Source of the DNA: Streptomyces neyagawaensis
Lineage (GTDB): Bacteria > Actinomycetota > Actinomycetes > Streptomycetales > Streptomycetaceae
Reading direction: 5' to 3'
DNA length: 64,000 bases
Assembly (NCBI RefSeq): GCF_023516595.1
Contig: NZ_JAMGBG010000119.1
Coordinates: forward strand, 1 to 64,000
Shown piece after piece: positions 39,481 through 48,518 of the stretch. The notes below the pieces were generated by a model. The model saw only the letters and a program-made list of their open reading frames with translations. It was not told the origin of the DNA and ran no database searches. The translations under genes and the position numbers were made by a program. Numbering within the stretch: position 1 is the first letter of the stretch; every line of letters begins with the position of its first letter.

Positions 39481-41019
39481 TCACCGGAATTCCGGCTCCT
39501 GCCCTTCGAGCACAGCTCGGCGGTACTGCGCGAGCATTTCCTGTTTCACGGCCTGAAGCCGGGCCGCTTCCGGTGCGTCACGACGGCCGATGGCCCGCAG
39601 GACATCGTGTGTGGACTGGGCGAAGAACTCGATGACCCAGGACGGCGCATGCAACTCCTCGCTCATGCTCCAGGACACATAGGCCTTGATGCCATTCACG
39701 AAGAGCGACAGCAGCACATTGCGCGCAAGACGGTTCTGCAGCCGTTCGATCAGCTGGACGCTGGCTATCGGTGCGGCACTCGTCAGTTGCCGCAGTTCAT
39801 CGAAGAGCGCGTCGAAAAGCTCGGCATCGCGGGGACCTGTCTTCCGGGCGGCGATCTCGGCCATCTCGATCATGAGACTGCCGAGTGCCAGGGCGGCGCC
39901 CTCAGGCGGTTCGGAGTGCGATGCGAGGTAGACGCAGACCTGACGGCTCAGGGGGGCCGGGCTCGGGCACCGGGTCATCAGGCCGTGTCCGCGTCCGGGC
40001 AACGTGACCGCTGTCTCCGCGTCCTCCATCATGCGGATTGCCTGGCGGATAACGCTGCGGTCGACGCCGAATCGTTCAGCCAGTTCGCACTCGTTGCCCA
40101 GTGGCCGGCCTCGCACCCATTCCTCTGGCGTGATCTCCGACATCATCCGCCGCACGGCCGCGAAGGCGGGTATGCGCATCTGCTCGAGCGGCTCCGGCAC
40201 CGGCGTGCCCTTCCAGCCGCCTGTCCGTGCGACCTGCGCGAGGGTGTCCCGCGCCGCGCCGCAGAAGAGCGTACGTGCCAGACGCACGGCGTCCTCCGTA
40301 CGGCCGCGATCGAGGTCATGGATGATCCGCTGCCGTATGTCGGCCAGCGCGTCGGCCCCCAGGGCGGTACTCATCCGCGGCAACAGCGGGGCCAGGACGT
40401 CGTTGAAGTACTTCAGCGGACCGCTGCCGCTTCCGTCGATCACCTCGGCGGCGAACCGCCCGAGCAGCCCGGCGGTGTCCGGTATCCCGCCGTCGTCCGC
40501 CGCCTGGTTCTCCCATATCGGCCTGCCGCCGGCCTGCCGTGACCGGTCACCGATGAGACGTACGGCGCTGATGTGGACGGCACTCCACGCCTCGACGATG
40601 TCCGGCAGCCCCAGGCCGGTGAGGTAGGCGTAACCCCCGATCATGACCAGCAGATGTGTCCCGCCCGGCCTGGCGACCGCGATGCCGCCCTGCGGACCGC
40701 GTCGTACCCGCACCTCGTCACGTGCCTCCAGCACGCGTACGGCTTCCCGCATGACGTCCCGGCCGACGCCGTAGTACGCGGCCATGTCGGCCTCGCTGCC
40801 GTAAACCTTGCCGACCGGCCAGCCATCGCGGATGAAACGTTCCTCCATGTCCCGGGCGACAACCAGAGGCAGCTTGGTCAGTCGCTCCTGGTCGCCGACC
40901 ACGCTGGAGTAGAGCTCCGACAGCATGTTTCCCGTCGCTCCGGTCGCTCCGGTCGTAAGGGGGCGCTGTACTCCGCCGGGGCCATCGAAGGGCCCGCGAG
41001 AGCGTCTAATTGTGTTCAT
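39481..41019 (-). CDS. Regulator with two GntR-type winged helices in one chain
   Basis: This is a 512-residue protein, about twice a normal FadR/GntR protein. The first winged helix (about 48-118) includes GKVYGSEADMAAYYGVGRDV, then MREAVRVLEARDEVRVRRG. A helical effector-like region follows to about 275. A second winged helix (about 285-350) has GRPLGNECELAERFGVDRSV, then IRQAIRMMEDAETAVTLPG, and a second helical domain follows. This looks like an internal gene duplication that produces a pseudo-dimer. It lies inside the minus-strand catabolic block between the MFS and DUF8021-like genes and probably controls it. Confidence 0.82.
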   Translation of the reverse strand: MNTIRRSRGPFDGPGGVQRPLTTGATGATGNMLSELYSSVVGDQERLTKLPLVVARDMEERFIRDGWPVGKVYGSEADMAAYYGVGRDVMREAVRVLEARDEVRVRRGPQGGIAVARPGGTHLLVMIGGYAYLTGLGLPDIVEAWSAVHISAVRLIGDRSRQAGGRPIWENQAADDGGIPDTAGLLGRFAAEVIDGSGSGPLKYFNDVLAPLLPRMSTALGADALADIRQRIIHDLDRGRTEDAVRLARTLFCGAARDTLAQVARTGGWKGTPVPEPLEQMRIPAFAAVRRMMSEITPEEWVRGRPLGNECELAERFGVDRSVIRQAIRMMEDAETAVTLPGRGHGLMTRCPSPAPLSRQVCVYLASHSEPPEGAALALGSLMIEMAEIAARKTGPRDAELFDALFDELRQLTSAAPIASVQLIERLQNRLARNVLLSLFVNGIKAYVSWSMSEELHAPSWVIEFFAQSTHDVLRAIGRRDAPEAARLQAVKQEMLAQYRRAVLEGQEPEFR

Positions 41020-41092
41020 CGCTGTCCCTCAGATCCGGGGGGTGGCGGAGCAACGGGCGTGATCGCACTCGGTTGCCGGCGGCTCGCCGACG

Positions 41093-42397
41093 CTAGGGGG
41101 TTGCCTCCTGTCCGGAGAGGCGTGTGTCCGTCCCGCCCGTGACCGTGTGCGTCCTGCCCGCATCGCGAGGAGCGGGCTTGACCACCGCGTAGATGTACGG
41201 CTTCAGGGTGAACATGAGCAGCGCGGAAACGGTGGTGGCGGCCACAGCGAGTGAGATCGGGAGCGTGTAGCTGCCGGAGGTGTCGAAGCCCATACCGATC
41301 AGCGTGGGCCCGGTTCCGATGCTGATCATGCTGCACGCGAGGCTGATGCCGAATATCTCGGCGGACGCCCGAAGCCCGAAGTACCGGGTGATCAGGTAGG
41401 GCAACAGGAGCGTCACGGCGGTCAGCGCGCATCCCATCAGGACGACTCCGACGCCCAGCATCCACAAGGTGTCCCCGGCGGCGAGAAGCAGGACCAGGCT
41501 GATCGCCGGCAGGGTGTAGAGCACGGCGGCGACGCGGTGCGACCTGATGCGGTCGGTGAGGGAGCCGGAGAACAGCACGCCGACCATCCCGGACACCGCC
41601 ATGAGGGACACCAGGAAGGTCGCCGTGCCGCCGGTGACGCCGCGGCCGGTGAACCAGTGCACCATGTGCGCCTGCGTGCCGATCAACGAACTCGTCGCGA
41701 GGCACTCCGCCGCCGTCAAGGTCCAGAAGGTCTGGGACCGGTATGCCCGCTTCGCGGGCACGCCTTCGAGGACCGCTGGGGACGGCGTGACAGCAGCCGG
41801 GGAATCCGTGGCGGCATCCGCGCTCCGCACCTTCAGGAAGAACAGGGCCGATATGCATCCGACGACCAGGACAGCGGCGGCCAGCACCTCGTAGGCGGTG
41901 CGCCAGCCGAATGCGTCGATCAGCCATCGCGCCACCGGCGCGACCAGGGACTGCGACAGTGCGGGGGCCACCGCGACCACCAGACCGAGGGCGAGCGCCC
42001 GGTTGCTGTCCCACCACGAGGAGACGACGCGCACGTGGGCTACCGGCCCGGCCAGTGCGGCACCGATGCCGATGCAGACGGCGGATGCCCAGAACACGAA
42101 GCCGGTTGAGTGTATCTGGGACAGGCCGAACAGCCCCAGGGCGAAGGTCGCGACACCGATGGTGACCGGGATCCGCACCCCGACCCGGTCGATCAGGCGC
42201 CCGCTGAAGGGAGTACTGAAAGCGCCGATGTAGGCGGACACCGTGAACACCAAGGTGAAGACGGAGACGCCCCAGCCCATCGATGCCGAAACCGGACCGA
42301 GAAAGACCGACAGAGATCCGACGTAAATCGCCGACATGCCGAAGGACATGCAGAGGAAAGCGGCGATCGTAGCGGAGATACGAGCATATGACGACAT
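41093..42397 (-). CDS. MFS transporter (monocarboxylate/OFA-like)
   Basis: This is a 434-residue protein with twelve predicted helices. The first helix region reads ISATIAAFLCMSFGMSAIYV and the loop 2-3 region GRLIDRVGVRIPVTIG. A central cytoplasmic loop (about 195-225) separates the two six-helix halves. The arrangement resembles oxalate/formate or monocarboxylate MFS carriers. It follows the carotenoid oxygenase and NTF2-like genes on the same strand, so it likely imports the aromatic or stilbene-type substrate. Substrate assignment is contextual. Confidence 0.85.
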   Translation of the reverse strand: MSSYARISATIAAFLCMSFGMSAIYVGSLSVFLGPVSASMGWGVSVFTLVFTVSAYIGAFSTPFSGRLIDRVGVRIPVTIGVATFALGLFGLSQIHSTGFVFWASAVCIGIGAALAGPVAHVRVVSSWWDSNRALALGLVVAVAPALSQSLVAPVARWLIDAFGWRTAYEVLAAAVLVVGCISALFFLKVRSADAATDSPAAVTPSPAVLEGVPAKRAYRSQTFWTLTAAECLATSSLIGTQAHMVHWFTGRGVTGGTATFLVSLMAVSGMVGVLFSGSLTDRIRSHRVAAVLYTLPAISLVLLLAAGDTLWMLGVGVVLMGCALTAVTLLLPYLITRYFGLRASAEIFGISLACSMISIGTGPTLIGMGFDTSGSYTLPISLAVAATTVSALLMFTLKPYIYAVVKPAPRDAGRTHTVTGGTDTRLSGQEATP

Positions 42398-42442
42398 TCG
42401 AAAACCCTCTCGCGACCGGGCTCCGTTGCCCGAATTCGACGT

Positions 42443-42820
42443 CTATCCTGCTTCTTTGGGAGCGCCGTCCCAGTGCTCGGCGAGCTTGCCGTCCTCGATC
42501 CGCCACATGTCGAACCAGTAGGAGCGGTAGGTCTTTCCCGGGGCGTCCGGGTCGGGCAGGTCCCGGGCCAGCATCATCACGACCTTGTCTCCTTCGGCGA
42601 CGAATACCGGAGGCTCGGGCGCAGGGCGCATGGATTCCCGTGCTGCGCGAGCCTGATCGGTTTTCGTCCACTCGATGATCGCGTCGGCTCCCGAGTCGAT
42701 GTTGGGGTTGTGCTGGATATAGGACTCGGTGAGGTATTCGCGCGCCTGTTCCGAGGTCGAGGGATCGACGAGGAGTGACATCATCTTGAGCACGATGTCC
42801 TTGGGCTGGTCGCCGGACAT
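42443..42820 (-). CDS. SnoaL/NTF2-like protein
   Basis: This is a 125-residue protein. It begins DIVLKMMSLLVDPSTSEQAR, then YLTESYIQHNPNID, and ends with YWFDMWRIEDGKLAEHWDGA, a typical SnoaL-like pattern with His residues lining a cone-shaped pocket. The family includes cyclases, isomerases and dehydratases. It starts 6 bases after the carotenoid oxygenase stop, so the two are tightly coupled and this protein may process the cleavage product. Function not established. Confidence 0.8.
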   Translation of the reverse strand: MSGDQPKDIVLKMMSLLVDPSTSEQAREYLTESYIQHNPNIDSGADAIIEWTKTDQARAARESMRPAPEPPVFVAEGDKVVMMLARDLPDPDAPGKTYRSYWFDMWRIEDGKLAEHWDGAPKEAG

Positions 42821-42826
42821 GGTGGG

Positions 42827-44308
42827 TCACCTCCAGGAGGGGACGAGGGCGCCGTCGATCCACGTCGAATGGATGCCGAGGCGCATGCGTACAGGAAGCC
42901 GCAGCCGGGCGACCGGCCCGCTTGCAAGGTCGAGCGTGTCGAGGATGACGAGTTCGCTGCGCTTTTCCGTCGGCCAGTTGAGCGTGGCGATCAGATAGCC
43001 GTCGTCCTCCGCGGACTCAGGGGACTTGGTGAAGTACACAGGGTCCTGGAACGTCGCGGCCGGCCCGGGATACCAGTCGTCACGGGTCCCGGCCACCAGA
43101 TCGAAGTGGCTGAGCTGGTTGAACATCACCGGATAGGGGCGGCCGTTGACGTCGGTCTCGAGCTTGTCGCGGTCGAGCGTCGGCACGAAGACGTGGCGGT
43201 ACGGCTTCGACTCGCGATGCGGGTCGATGTGCGGCCCTTCGCCGTTGACGACTGCCAGCACCTCCCGCTCGGTGAGCCGCTCCTCGCCGGTGTGGTAGTC
43301 GATGTGCCAGCGCACGTGCCGTGTGGTGACGCTGCCAGGAGGCGTCGGCCTGCCGTTCTTGTCGGGCACGACCGGTGCGAAGCCGTTGCCGTCCGCCTCG
43401 TACAGGTCGAAGACGATGACGCCGTCCTCCTCGTAGGCGTTGATCGTGTGGCCGGGAAAGGCCGGCGGGGCCTGGAACCAGCGCACCTCGGAAGCATCGC
43501 CGAAGCGCGGAATGACTCCGAAGACCTGCGGAAGGTCGCCGTCGTACACGAAGTGCGGGCCGCCGGCCTTCAGACGGTCGAGGTCGCTGGTAATGGGCAT
43601 GACCGGGAAGAGCATGAAGTTCTCGGTCAGCGCGCAATCGTGGATCATGGCCGAGTACGGTGCCTCGAACCAGGTCTCGTGGATCACCTTGCCCGAGGCG
43701 TCGATCACGTAGTAGGCGATGTCGCGTGTGGTCTCGCCTTTCGCGGCGTAACCGAAACCGAACATCTCGCCGGTGTCCGAGTCGAATTTCGGGTGGGCCG
43801 TGAAGGTAAGACTCGTGATATCACCGTGCGCATCCCACACGCCCCGGGTCTCGAGGGTTACGGGATCGATCTCGTACGGCAGTCCGTCTTCCTTCGACGC
43901 CAGCATCCGGCCGGCGTGGAAGTAGATGGCGGTGTTCGCCGTCGTACGGCTCGCGCCGGCGACGCTCGGGTCGTCGGAGTACGGATCCCGGTAATTCCCG
44001 TAAAGGGATCGGCGGGCCTCGCGCTCGAGCAGAAAACGCTCGGTGCGTACATAGCGGGTCCGGAAGTCGACGCAGCCGTCCTTGATTCGGAACGCGCGTA
44101 CCGCACCGTCCCCGCCCGCAGCGGTGGTCATCGGCCACAGCACCGGGACCTCGGGAACATACACCTGGTCGGGAACCGCCTGGACGAACAGACCATCGAT
44201 GTCCGCGGGTACTGTGCCCTCGACGACCTCCAGATCGAACACCTCGATATCGAACCGGCACGGCTCGTCCATTCCCATGGTGATTTCGGGTGGAAAAGTC
44301 TTTGCCAT
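42827..44308 (-). CDS. Carotenoid oxygenase family protein (lignostilbene dioxygenase-like), copy 1
   Basis: This is a 493-residue protein. ATG 44308 has AAAGGAG upstream; the frame extends further without a site. It is a seven-bladed propeller with the four iron-binding histidines at His172 (FTAHPKF), His223 (MIHDCALTEN), His287 (FPGHTINAYEEDG) and His480 (LGIHSTW). Bacterial members cleave the central double bond of stilbenoids, isoeugenol-type phenylpropenes or apocarotenoids with O2. The block's aryl-aldehyde dehydrogenase makes a stilbene or phenylpropene substrate likely. It is divergent from the copy at 52435-53949, so the two may have different substrates. Confidence 0.88.
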   Translation of the reverse strand: MAKTFPPEITMGMDEPCRFDIEVFDLEVVEGTVPADIDGLFVQAVPDQVYVPEVPVLWPMTTAAGGDGAVRAFRIKDGCVDFRTRYVRTERFLLEREARRSLYGNYRDPYSDDPSVAGASRTTANTAIYFHAGRMLASKEDGLPYEIDPVTLETRGVWDAHGDITSLTFTAHPKFDSDTGEMFGFGYAAKGETTRDIAYYVIDASGKVIHETWFEAPYSAMIHDCALTENFMLFPVMPITSDLDRLKAGGPHFVYDGDLPQVFGVIPRFGDASEVRWFQAPPAFPGHTINAYEEDGVIVFDLYEADGNGFAPVVPDKNGRPTPPGSVTTRHVRWHIDYHTGEERLTEREVLAVVNGEGPHIDPHRESKPYRHVFVPTLDRDKLETDVNGRPYPVMFNQLSHFDLVAGTRDDWYPGPAATFQDPVYFTKSPESAEDDGYLIATLNWPTEKRSELVILDTLDLASGPVARLRLPVRMRLGIHSTWIDGALVPSWR

Positions 44309-44615
44309 GAAGCCGTCTCCTTTGACTGCCGTCGCGCAGAATTTCGCCACGAGCTGCGGTTTTCTGACAGTAGGACGCGGTCGCTGCCCAAACCAGACGG
44401 TGGAATCACCGCACCCCACTTCCGGTGACGGCCGGGCAGGCACCAGGCGCCGCGCACGCTCGCTGACCTGGGCTGTTATCCCTGTGGTTTCCGTGTTGAC
44501 GCTATGGCTCGGAGTCGTTGCCTTGCGTCGTGGTCAGTCGCTGACAGAACTCGCTGGGGGCAGGCGAGTTTGGTCAGCACGGGGCCGACTCGGGTGAGTT
44601 TCCGCAGAAAGAAAG
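44309..44615. other. Upstream region of the carotenoid oxygenase block
   Basis: These 307 bases should hold the promoter of the minus-strand catabolic block. A small perfect palindrome, CGGTGGAATCACCG at 44398-44411, lies about 90 bases upstream of the oxygenase start and is a possible regulator site. The rest has no supported gene; open frames on both strands have no family resemblance. Confidence 0.35.
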
Positions 44616-45000
44616 GTGGTGGCTTTGCCGCCATCGGCAGATCCGAGCGGCACCGAGGAAATCGACGTGGCCGAGATATTCGGCGACCCGCGCCGACTGG
44701 GCCAGATCCTGGAGAACCCGCTGCGCAACGCCCGCATCCACACCCAGCCGCCCACCCGTGTCCACGCGCGGGTGGGCACGACAGAGACCGGACCCAGAAC
44801 CGGCGGCACCGACCGGCCGGGACGTACCTCGGCCTCGCCATCGCCGCGGCCATCGCCCAGAGCCACGGCGGCCGCCTCGAACTCGACGCAGTCCCGGGCG
44901 AGGGCTGCACCTTCCGCCTGGTCCTTCCCGCAGCCGACTTCGTGCAGGGCCGTTGATGAGTCGGTGTCTTCGGGTGCCAGAGATGATGCGCGGTGCTCGC
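44616..45000 (+). pseudogene. Decayed copy of a sensor-kinase 3' end
   Basis: The translation GTEEIDVAEIFGDPRRLGQI, then ARIHT and GRTSAS, in one frame, and LGLAIAAAIAQSHGGRLELD, then VPGEGCTFRL, in another, match the C-terminal part of the kinase at 3298-4833. About 49 codons carrying the end of the N-box to F-box region are missing, and the frame is broken at that junction (about 44830). Nucleotide similarity continues past the stop codon to about 45045, matching the sequence downstream of the intact kinase. It lacks a start and H-box, so it is a non-functional duplicate in inverted orientation. Confidence 0.85.
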
Positions 45001-45061
45001 GCTGGTACGGGGCCCGACGGTCCGACAGACCGTCGACTGTGCCGTGATACTGAAAAACTGT

Positions 45062-45090
45062 GTGCCAGGCGCACGCTCGAGCCCTGGCAC
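45062..45090 (-). terminator. Hairpin downstream of the IclR gene
   Basis: GTGCCAGG (45062-45069) pairs perfectly with CCTGGCAC (45083-45090) around a 13-base loop, 43 bases past the IclR stop. It is a plausible intrinsic terminator for the minus-strand IclR/FAH/hydroxylase unit. No U-tract. Confidence 0.45.
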
Positions 45091-45132
45091 GGCTTGCCGC
45101 GCCACCCCGCCCGGACGGAGCAGGACCAGGGG

Positions 45133-45918
45133 TCAGCCCGCGACGACGGCCATCCGCTCGCTGATCTCCTGCGCGGTGGCCAGGACCTTCTGAGCGATCT
45201 CCGTCTCCGCCTCCGGGTAGACCCGGGAGGCGAGGGCGGCCACGCTGACCGCCGCGACCACCCGCTTGTTCTCGTCCCGGATCGGGGCAGCGATGCCGAC
45301 CACGTCGGGATCCAGTTCGCCCCGGGTGACGGAGTAGCCGATGCGGCGGATCCGGCCGAGTCGTTCCATCAGGGCGTCGACGTCGGTGAGGGTGGCCGAG
45401 GTGAAGCGGCGCAGTTCGGCGCTCTGCAGCAGCCCGCGGGCTTCGTCGTCCGGGCTCCAGGCCAGCAGGACGAGGGCGGAGGCGCCGGCGTTGATCGGCA
45501 GGGCGCTGCCGCGCTCGTACGAGATCCGCACCGCGCGGGTGCTTTCCGCGCGGTCGACGCAGACCACCAGGTCGCCGGTGCGCCGGGTCAGCAGCACGGT
45601 TTCGTGCACCTCCTCGGCGAGCGATTCCATCGACGGCACCGCGACCTCGGAGAGACCGTAGCTGTGGCGGGCCAGTCGGGCGATCTCCAACACTCGTAGG
45701 CCGAGCCGGAAGCCGCCGCCCGGGGCTTCTTCGAGGAAACGCCCGGCCACCAGACTCTGGAGGTAGCGGTACGCGGTGGAGCGCGCCACGCCGAGCCGCT
45801 CGGCCACGGCGGCTCCGGAGACGACGAGATGGACGTCGTCGAACATGGTCAGGATGTCCAGCGCCCGGTCGGCCGTGGAGTTGCGCTCGCGGTAGCTGGG
45901 AGACATGTTTCCTGACAT
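45133..45918 (-). CDS. IclR family transcriptional regulator
   Basis: This is a 261-residue protein. The N-terminal winged helix (about 12-75) is STADRALDILTMFDD, then SGAAVAERLGVARSTAYRYL and LVAGRFLEEAPGGGFRLG. The C-terminal IclR effector domain is about 85-255 (SMESLAEEVHETVLLTRRTG, GASALVLLAW, GIAAPIRDENKRVVAAVSVA). IclR proteins commonly regulate aromatic catabolism. The gene lies 80 bases after the FAH hydrolase on the same strand, and a good palindrome lies in the divergent promoter region at 49147-49166. Confidence 0.92.
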   Translation of the reverse strand: MSGNMSPSYRERNSTADRALDILTMFDDVHLVVSGAAVAERLGVARSTAYRYLQSLVAGRFLEEAPGGGFRLGLRVLEIARLARHSYGLSEVAVPSMESLAEEVHETVLLTRRTGDLVVCVDRAESTRAVRISYERGSALPINAGASALVLLAWSPDDEARGLLQSAELRRFTSATLTDVDALMERLGRIRRIGYSVTRGELDPDVVGIAAPIRDENKRVVAAVSVAALASRVYPEAETEIAQKVLATAQEISERMAVVAG

Positions 45919-45998
45919 ACGAGAACTCTAGTGGGTGGGCGTGGGCCGGTGGAGACCCTGCGGTGCCGCATGGCCGCCGGTTGTCCTGTGGTCATGGT

Positions 45999-46841
45999 TC
46001 ACAGCTGTTCCTTGATGACGGTGTTGCGGAGTTCCCCGATGCCTTCCACCGTGGTGATCAGTTCCTGTCCGGGGCGAAGGAACACCTTCGGATCGCGACC
46101 GGCGCCCACGCCGCCCGGGGTGCCGGTGAGGATCAGGTCGCCGGGCAGCAGCGTGATGATGGTGCTGATGTACGCGACGGTCTCGGCCACGTCGAAGAGC
46201 AGGTCCGCGGTGTTGGACTTCTGCATGGTGTGCCCGTCGACGCTGCAGGAGATGTCCAACCCCGAGGCACCGGGCGGGAGCTCGTCGGGGGTGACGAGCG
46301 CGGGCCCGACCGGGGTGGTGGCCTCGAAGGTCTTGCCGGAGAGGAACTCACGGGTACGGTGCTGCCAGTCCCGCACGGTGATGTCGTTGGCGACCGTGTA
46401 GCCGGCGACATACTCCAGGGCCCTCTCGCGCGGCACGTGGCGGCCGGGGCGTCCGACGACGACTGCCAACTCGGCTTCCCAGTCGAGATCGTCGCTGACC
46501 GGCGGCGTGTGGATGTCGTCGTGGGCGCCGATCAGGGAGCCGTCGTATTTCGCGAAGAGGGTGGGATGGGCGGGGGTGGGGCGGCCCATCTCCTCGATGT
46601 GCGTGGCGTAGTTGAGACCCAGGCAGACGATCTTGTTCGGGTGGGGGACCAGTGGGGCGAGTGACGACTCGGCCAGGGGCAGGCGCTCGCCGTCGGCGGA
46701 GGCCGCACGCTCGTGCCAGTCGTCGCCGGTTGCAAGCAGCGCGCCCACGTCGGCGTAGGGGAGCAGGACGAGTTCGTCGCCTTCCTGCCGGGCGGCGGAG
46801 GTCACGCGGTCGTCGGCGATACGGACGGTGCTCAGTCTCAT
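45999..46841 (-). CDS. Fumarylacetoacetate hydrolase family protein (intact active site)
   Basis: This is a 280-residue protein. Catalytic landmarks are all present: LNYATHIEEMG, FAKYDGSLIG, DWEAELAVVVG (metal Glu pair), GYTVANDITVRDWQ (metal Asp), GKTFEATTPVGP (catalytic Lys) and LLPGDLILTGTPGG. These support hydrolysis or isomerisation of a ring-cleavage product such as an acylpyruvate. It overlaps the FAD hydroxylase gene by 4 bases and is close to an extradiol-type dioxygenase, so it probably acts after ring cleavage. It is the intact counterpart of the pseudoenzyme at 9331-10167. Confidence 0.9.
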   Translation of the reverse strand: MRLSTVRIADDRVTSAARQEGDELVLLPYADVGALLATGDDWHERAASADGERLPLAESSLAPLVPHPNKIVCLGLNYATHIEEMGRPTPAHPTLFAKYDGSLIGAHDDIHTPPVSDDLDWEAELAVVVGRPGRHVPRERALEYVAGYTVANDITVRDWQHRTREFLSGKTFEATTPVGPALVTPDELPPGASGLDISCSVDGHTMQKSNTADLLFDVAETVAYISTIITLLPGDLILTGTPGGVGAGRDPKVFLRPGQELITTVEGIGELRNTVIKEQL

Positions 46842-48514
46842 CGGGGTACTCCTGGGGAGTCGTACGGGATCTCGGGGGCGAGATCGGAGGTGGCGGTGGT
46901 GGTGCCCGTGGTGGGGCGGGGGCGTGCGAAGCGCCGCAGCGTCACGCCGACGTACTGGGCCCGATCGGGGGCGAATACGGCGGCCACGAACCGGTCAGGA
47001 CGTACGAGGACGAAGGATCCGGTCAGCCCGGCGAGGAGGGCGTCGAGTCGGCCGTCGGCGTCGGTGATCCCCGTTCGGCCGGCCCGGTCACGCGGTGTGC
47101 GGTCGTCCAGGAAGACATCCACGGCGGTGGCCTCGGGGAGGCCGGCCCGGACGACGGTTGCCCAGTCGGTGTCGCTCACGCCGATCCCCAGCAGGCTCCA
47201 GCCCTGTCCGAGGATGTCGTCGAGCCGTGCGGGGCGGTGGTGCGGTCCGTGCAGCACCCGTGGCTGCGGCAGCATCGTGCCGACCAGCCCACTGCCCGCG
47301 CCGTTCGTCGGGAGGACGGCCCCCGCCCGTAGCCGGGTGTCGGGGCGGTAGCGCATCTCGGTGAGGTAGCGGCGAGCCGGCGGGATGTGCATGGCAGTGC
47401 GCACCAGCGCGTCGCGCAGCAGGGCACGCGGGCGGCTGGTGGTCATGACGATCCGGCCGAGGCGCACGGAGAGGTCGATCACGGCGCGGGCGTGCGGGCG
47501 CCGCTCGCTGTCGTAGGTGTCGAGCATCGCGTCACCGGCCCGGCCCGCCAACACCTCGGAGATCTTCCAGCACAGGTTGGCCGCGTCCCGGATCCCGGAG
47601 TTGAGGCCCTGGCCGGCGAACGGCGGCATCATGTGCGCGGCGTCGCCGAGCAGGAAGCAGCGGCCCTCGCGCAGCCGGTCGGCCAGCAACGCGTGGAAGC
47701 TGTAGGCGACCGCGCGCTCGATCTGGTCGGGCGTTATCTCCCGGTGGGGCCGCAGGAGTTCGCGCACGAGGGCGAACGGGGGAGAGGTACCGGCCTCGCA
47801 CTCGCCCGGCTTGAGGCGGAACTCGTAGCGGCAACGCCCGTCCTGGCCCGGGACGATGACGACGGGTCGGTCGGGGTCGCCGTGGTGCATGCCGTAACGC
47901 TGGTCGTGCGTGTCCTCGAGGGTGTCGGCCACCAGCCACACGTCAGGGAAGCTGCGTCCCCGCATGGGGACGGACAGCAGGTCGCGCACGGTGCTGCGGC
48001 CGCCGTCGCAGCCGAGGACGTACGAGACGTCCAACTCCTCGACCGGCCCGTCCTCCCCGCCTGTTCGCAGGGACACGCGCACCCGGTCGGGGTGCTGGGC
48101 GAGGGCGGTCAGCCGGGTGCCGAAACGGACGTCGACGCCGGGCAGGCGGCGCAGCTGCGTACACAGCACCCGCTCCAGGTCGGGCTGGGCGAAGGGGTTC
48201 TTGAACGGATGTCCCAGGCGCTGGTCGCCAGTGCCCCGGGCGTGCACGAGCGGCCGCCCGCCCACGCCGAAGTATCTCGTGCCGGTGCCCGGCACAAGGA
48301 TCGGGTAGACCGCCTCGTCCAGGCCGCCGGCCGACTGCAGGGTACGGAGGGACTCGTCGTCGAGGCTGATCGCCTTGGCGTCGTTGCTTGTGGTGGTGTT
48401 GCGCTCCACCAGCAGCACCCGTACACCTCGCGAGCCGAGCAGATGGGCGGCCGTCAGCCCGGTCGGTCCGGCGCCGACGACCAGGACAGGCGGCGTCTCG
48501 GATGTCGTGGGCAT
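46838..48514 (-). CDS. FAD-dependent aromatic hydroxylase (class A, MhpA/PheA-like)
   Basis: This is a 558-residue protein. The FAD Rossmann motif is VLVVGAGPTGLTAAHLLGSR. The DG motif is seen in YVLGCDGGRSTVRDLL and the GD motif in CFLLGDAAHMMPPFAGQGLN. A thioredoxin-like C-terminal domain (about 400-555) matches the larger phenol/3-hydroxyphenylpropionate hydroxylases. It adds a hydroxyl to an aromatic ring with NAD(P)H and O2, making a catechol-type substrate for the adjacent dioxygenase gene. It is not kynurenine 3-monooxygenase, which is shorter and has C-terminal membrane helices. Confidence 0.9.
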   Translation of the reverse strand: MPTTSETPPVLVVGAGPTGLTAAHLLGSRGVRVLLVERNTTTSNDAKAISLDDESLRTLQSAGGLDEAVYPILVPGTGTRYFGVGGRPLVHARGTGDQRLGHPFKNPFAQPDLERVLCTQLRRLPGVDVRFGTRLTALAQHPDRVRVSLRTGGEDGPVEELDVSYVLGCDGGRSTVRDLLSVPMRGRSFPDVWLVADTLEDTHDQRYGMHHGDPDRPVVIVPGQDGRCRYEFRLKPGECEAGTSPPFALVRELLRPHREITPDQIERAVAYSFHALLADRLREGRCFLLGDAAHMMPPFAGQGLNSGIRDAANLCWKISEVLAGRAGDAMLDTYDSERRPHARAVIDLSVRLGRIVMTTSRPRALLRDALVRTAMHIPPARRYLTEMRYRPDTRLRAGAVLPTNGAGSGLVGTMLPQPRVLHGPHHRPARLDDILGQGWSLLGIGVSDTDWATVVRAGLPEATAVDVFLDDRTPRDRAGRTGITDADGRLDALLAGLTGSFVLVRPDRFVAAVFAPDRAQYVGVTLRRFARPRPTTGTTTATSDLAPEIPYDSPGVPR

Positions 48515-48518
48515 GGGA

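Noticed and set aside
46838..48514. Possibility that the FAD hydroxylase is the missing kynurenine 3-monooxygenase
   Set aside because: It is 558 residues with a thioredoxin-like C-terminal domain as in phenol/MhpA hydroxylases, lacks C-terminal membrane helices and sits in a different operon.
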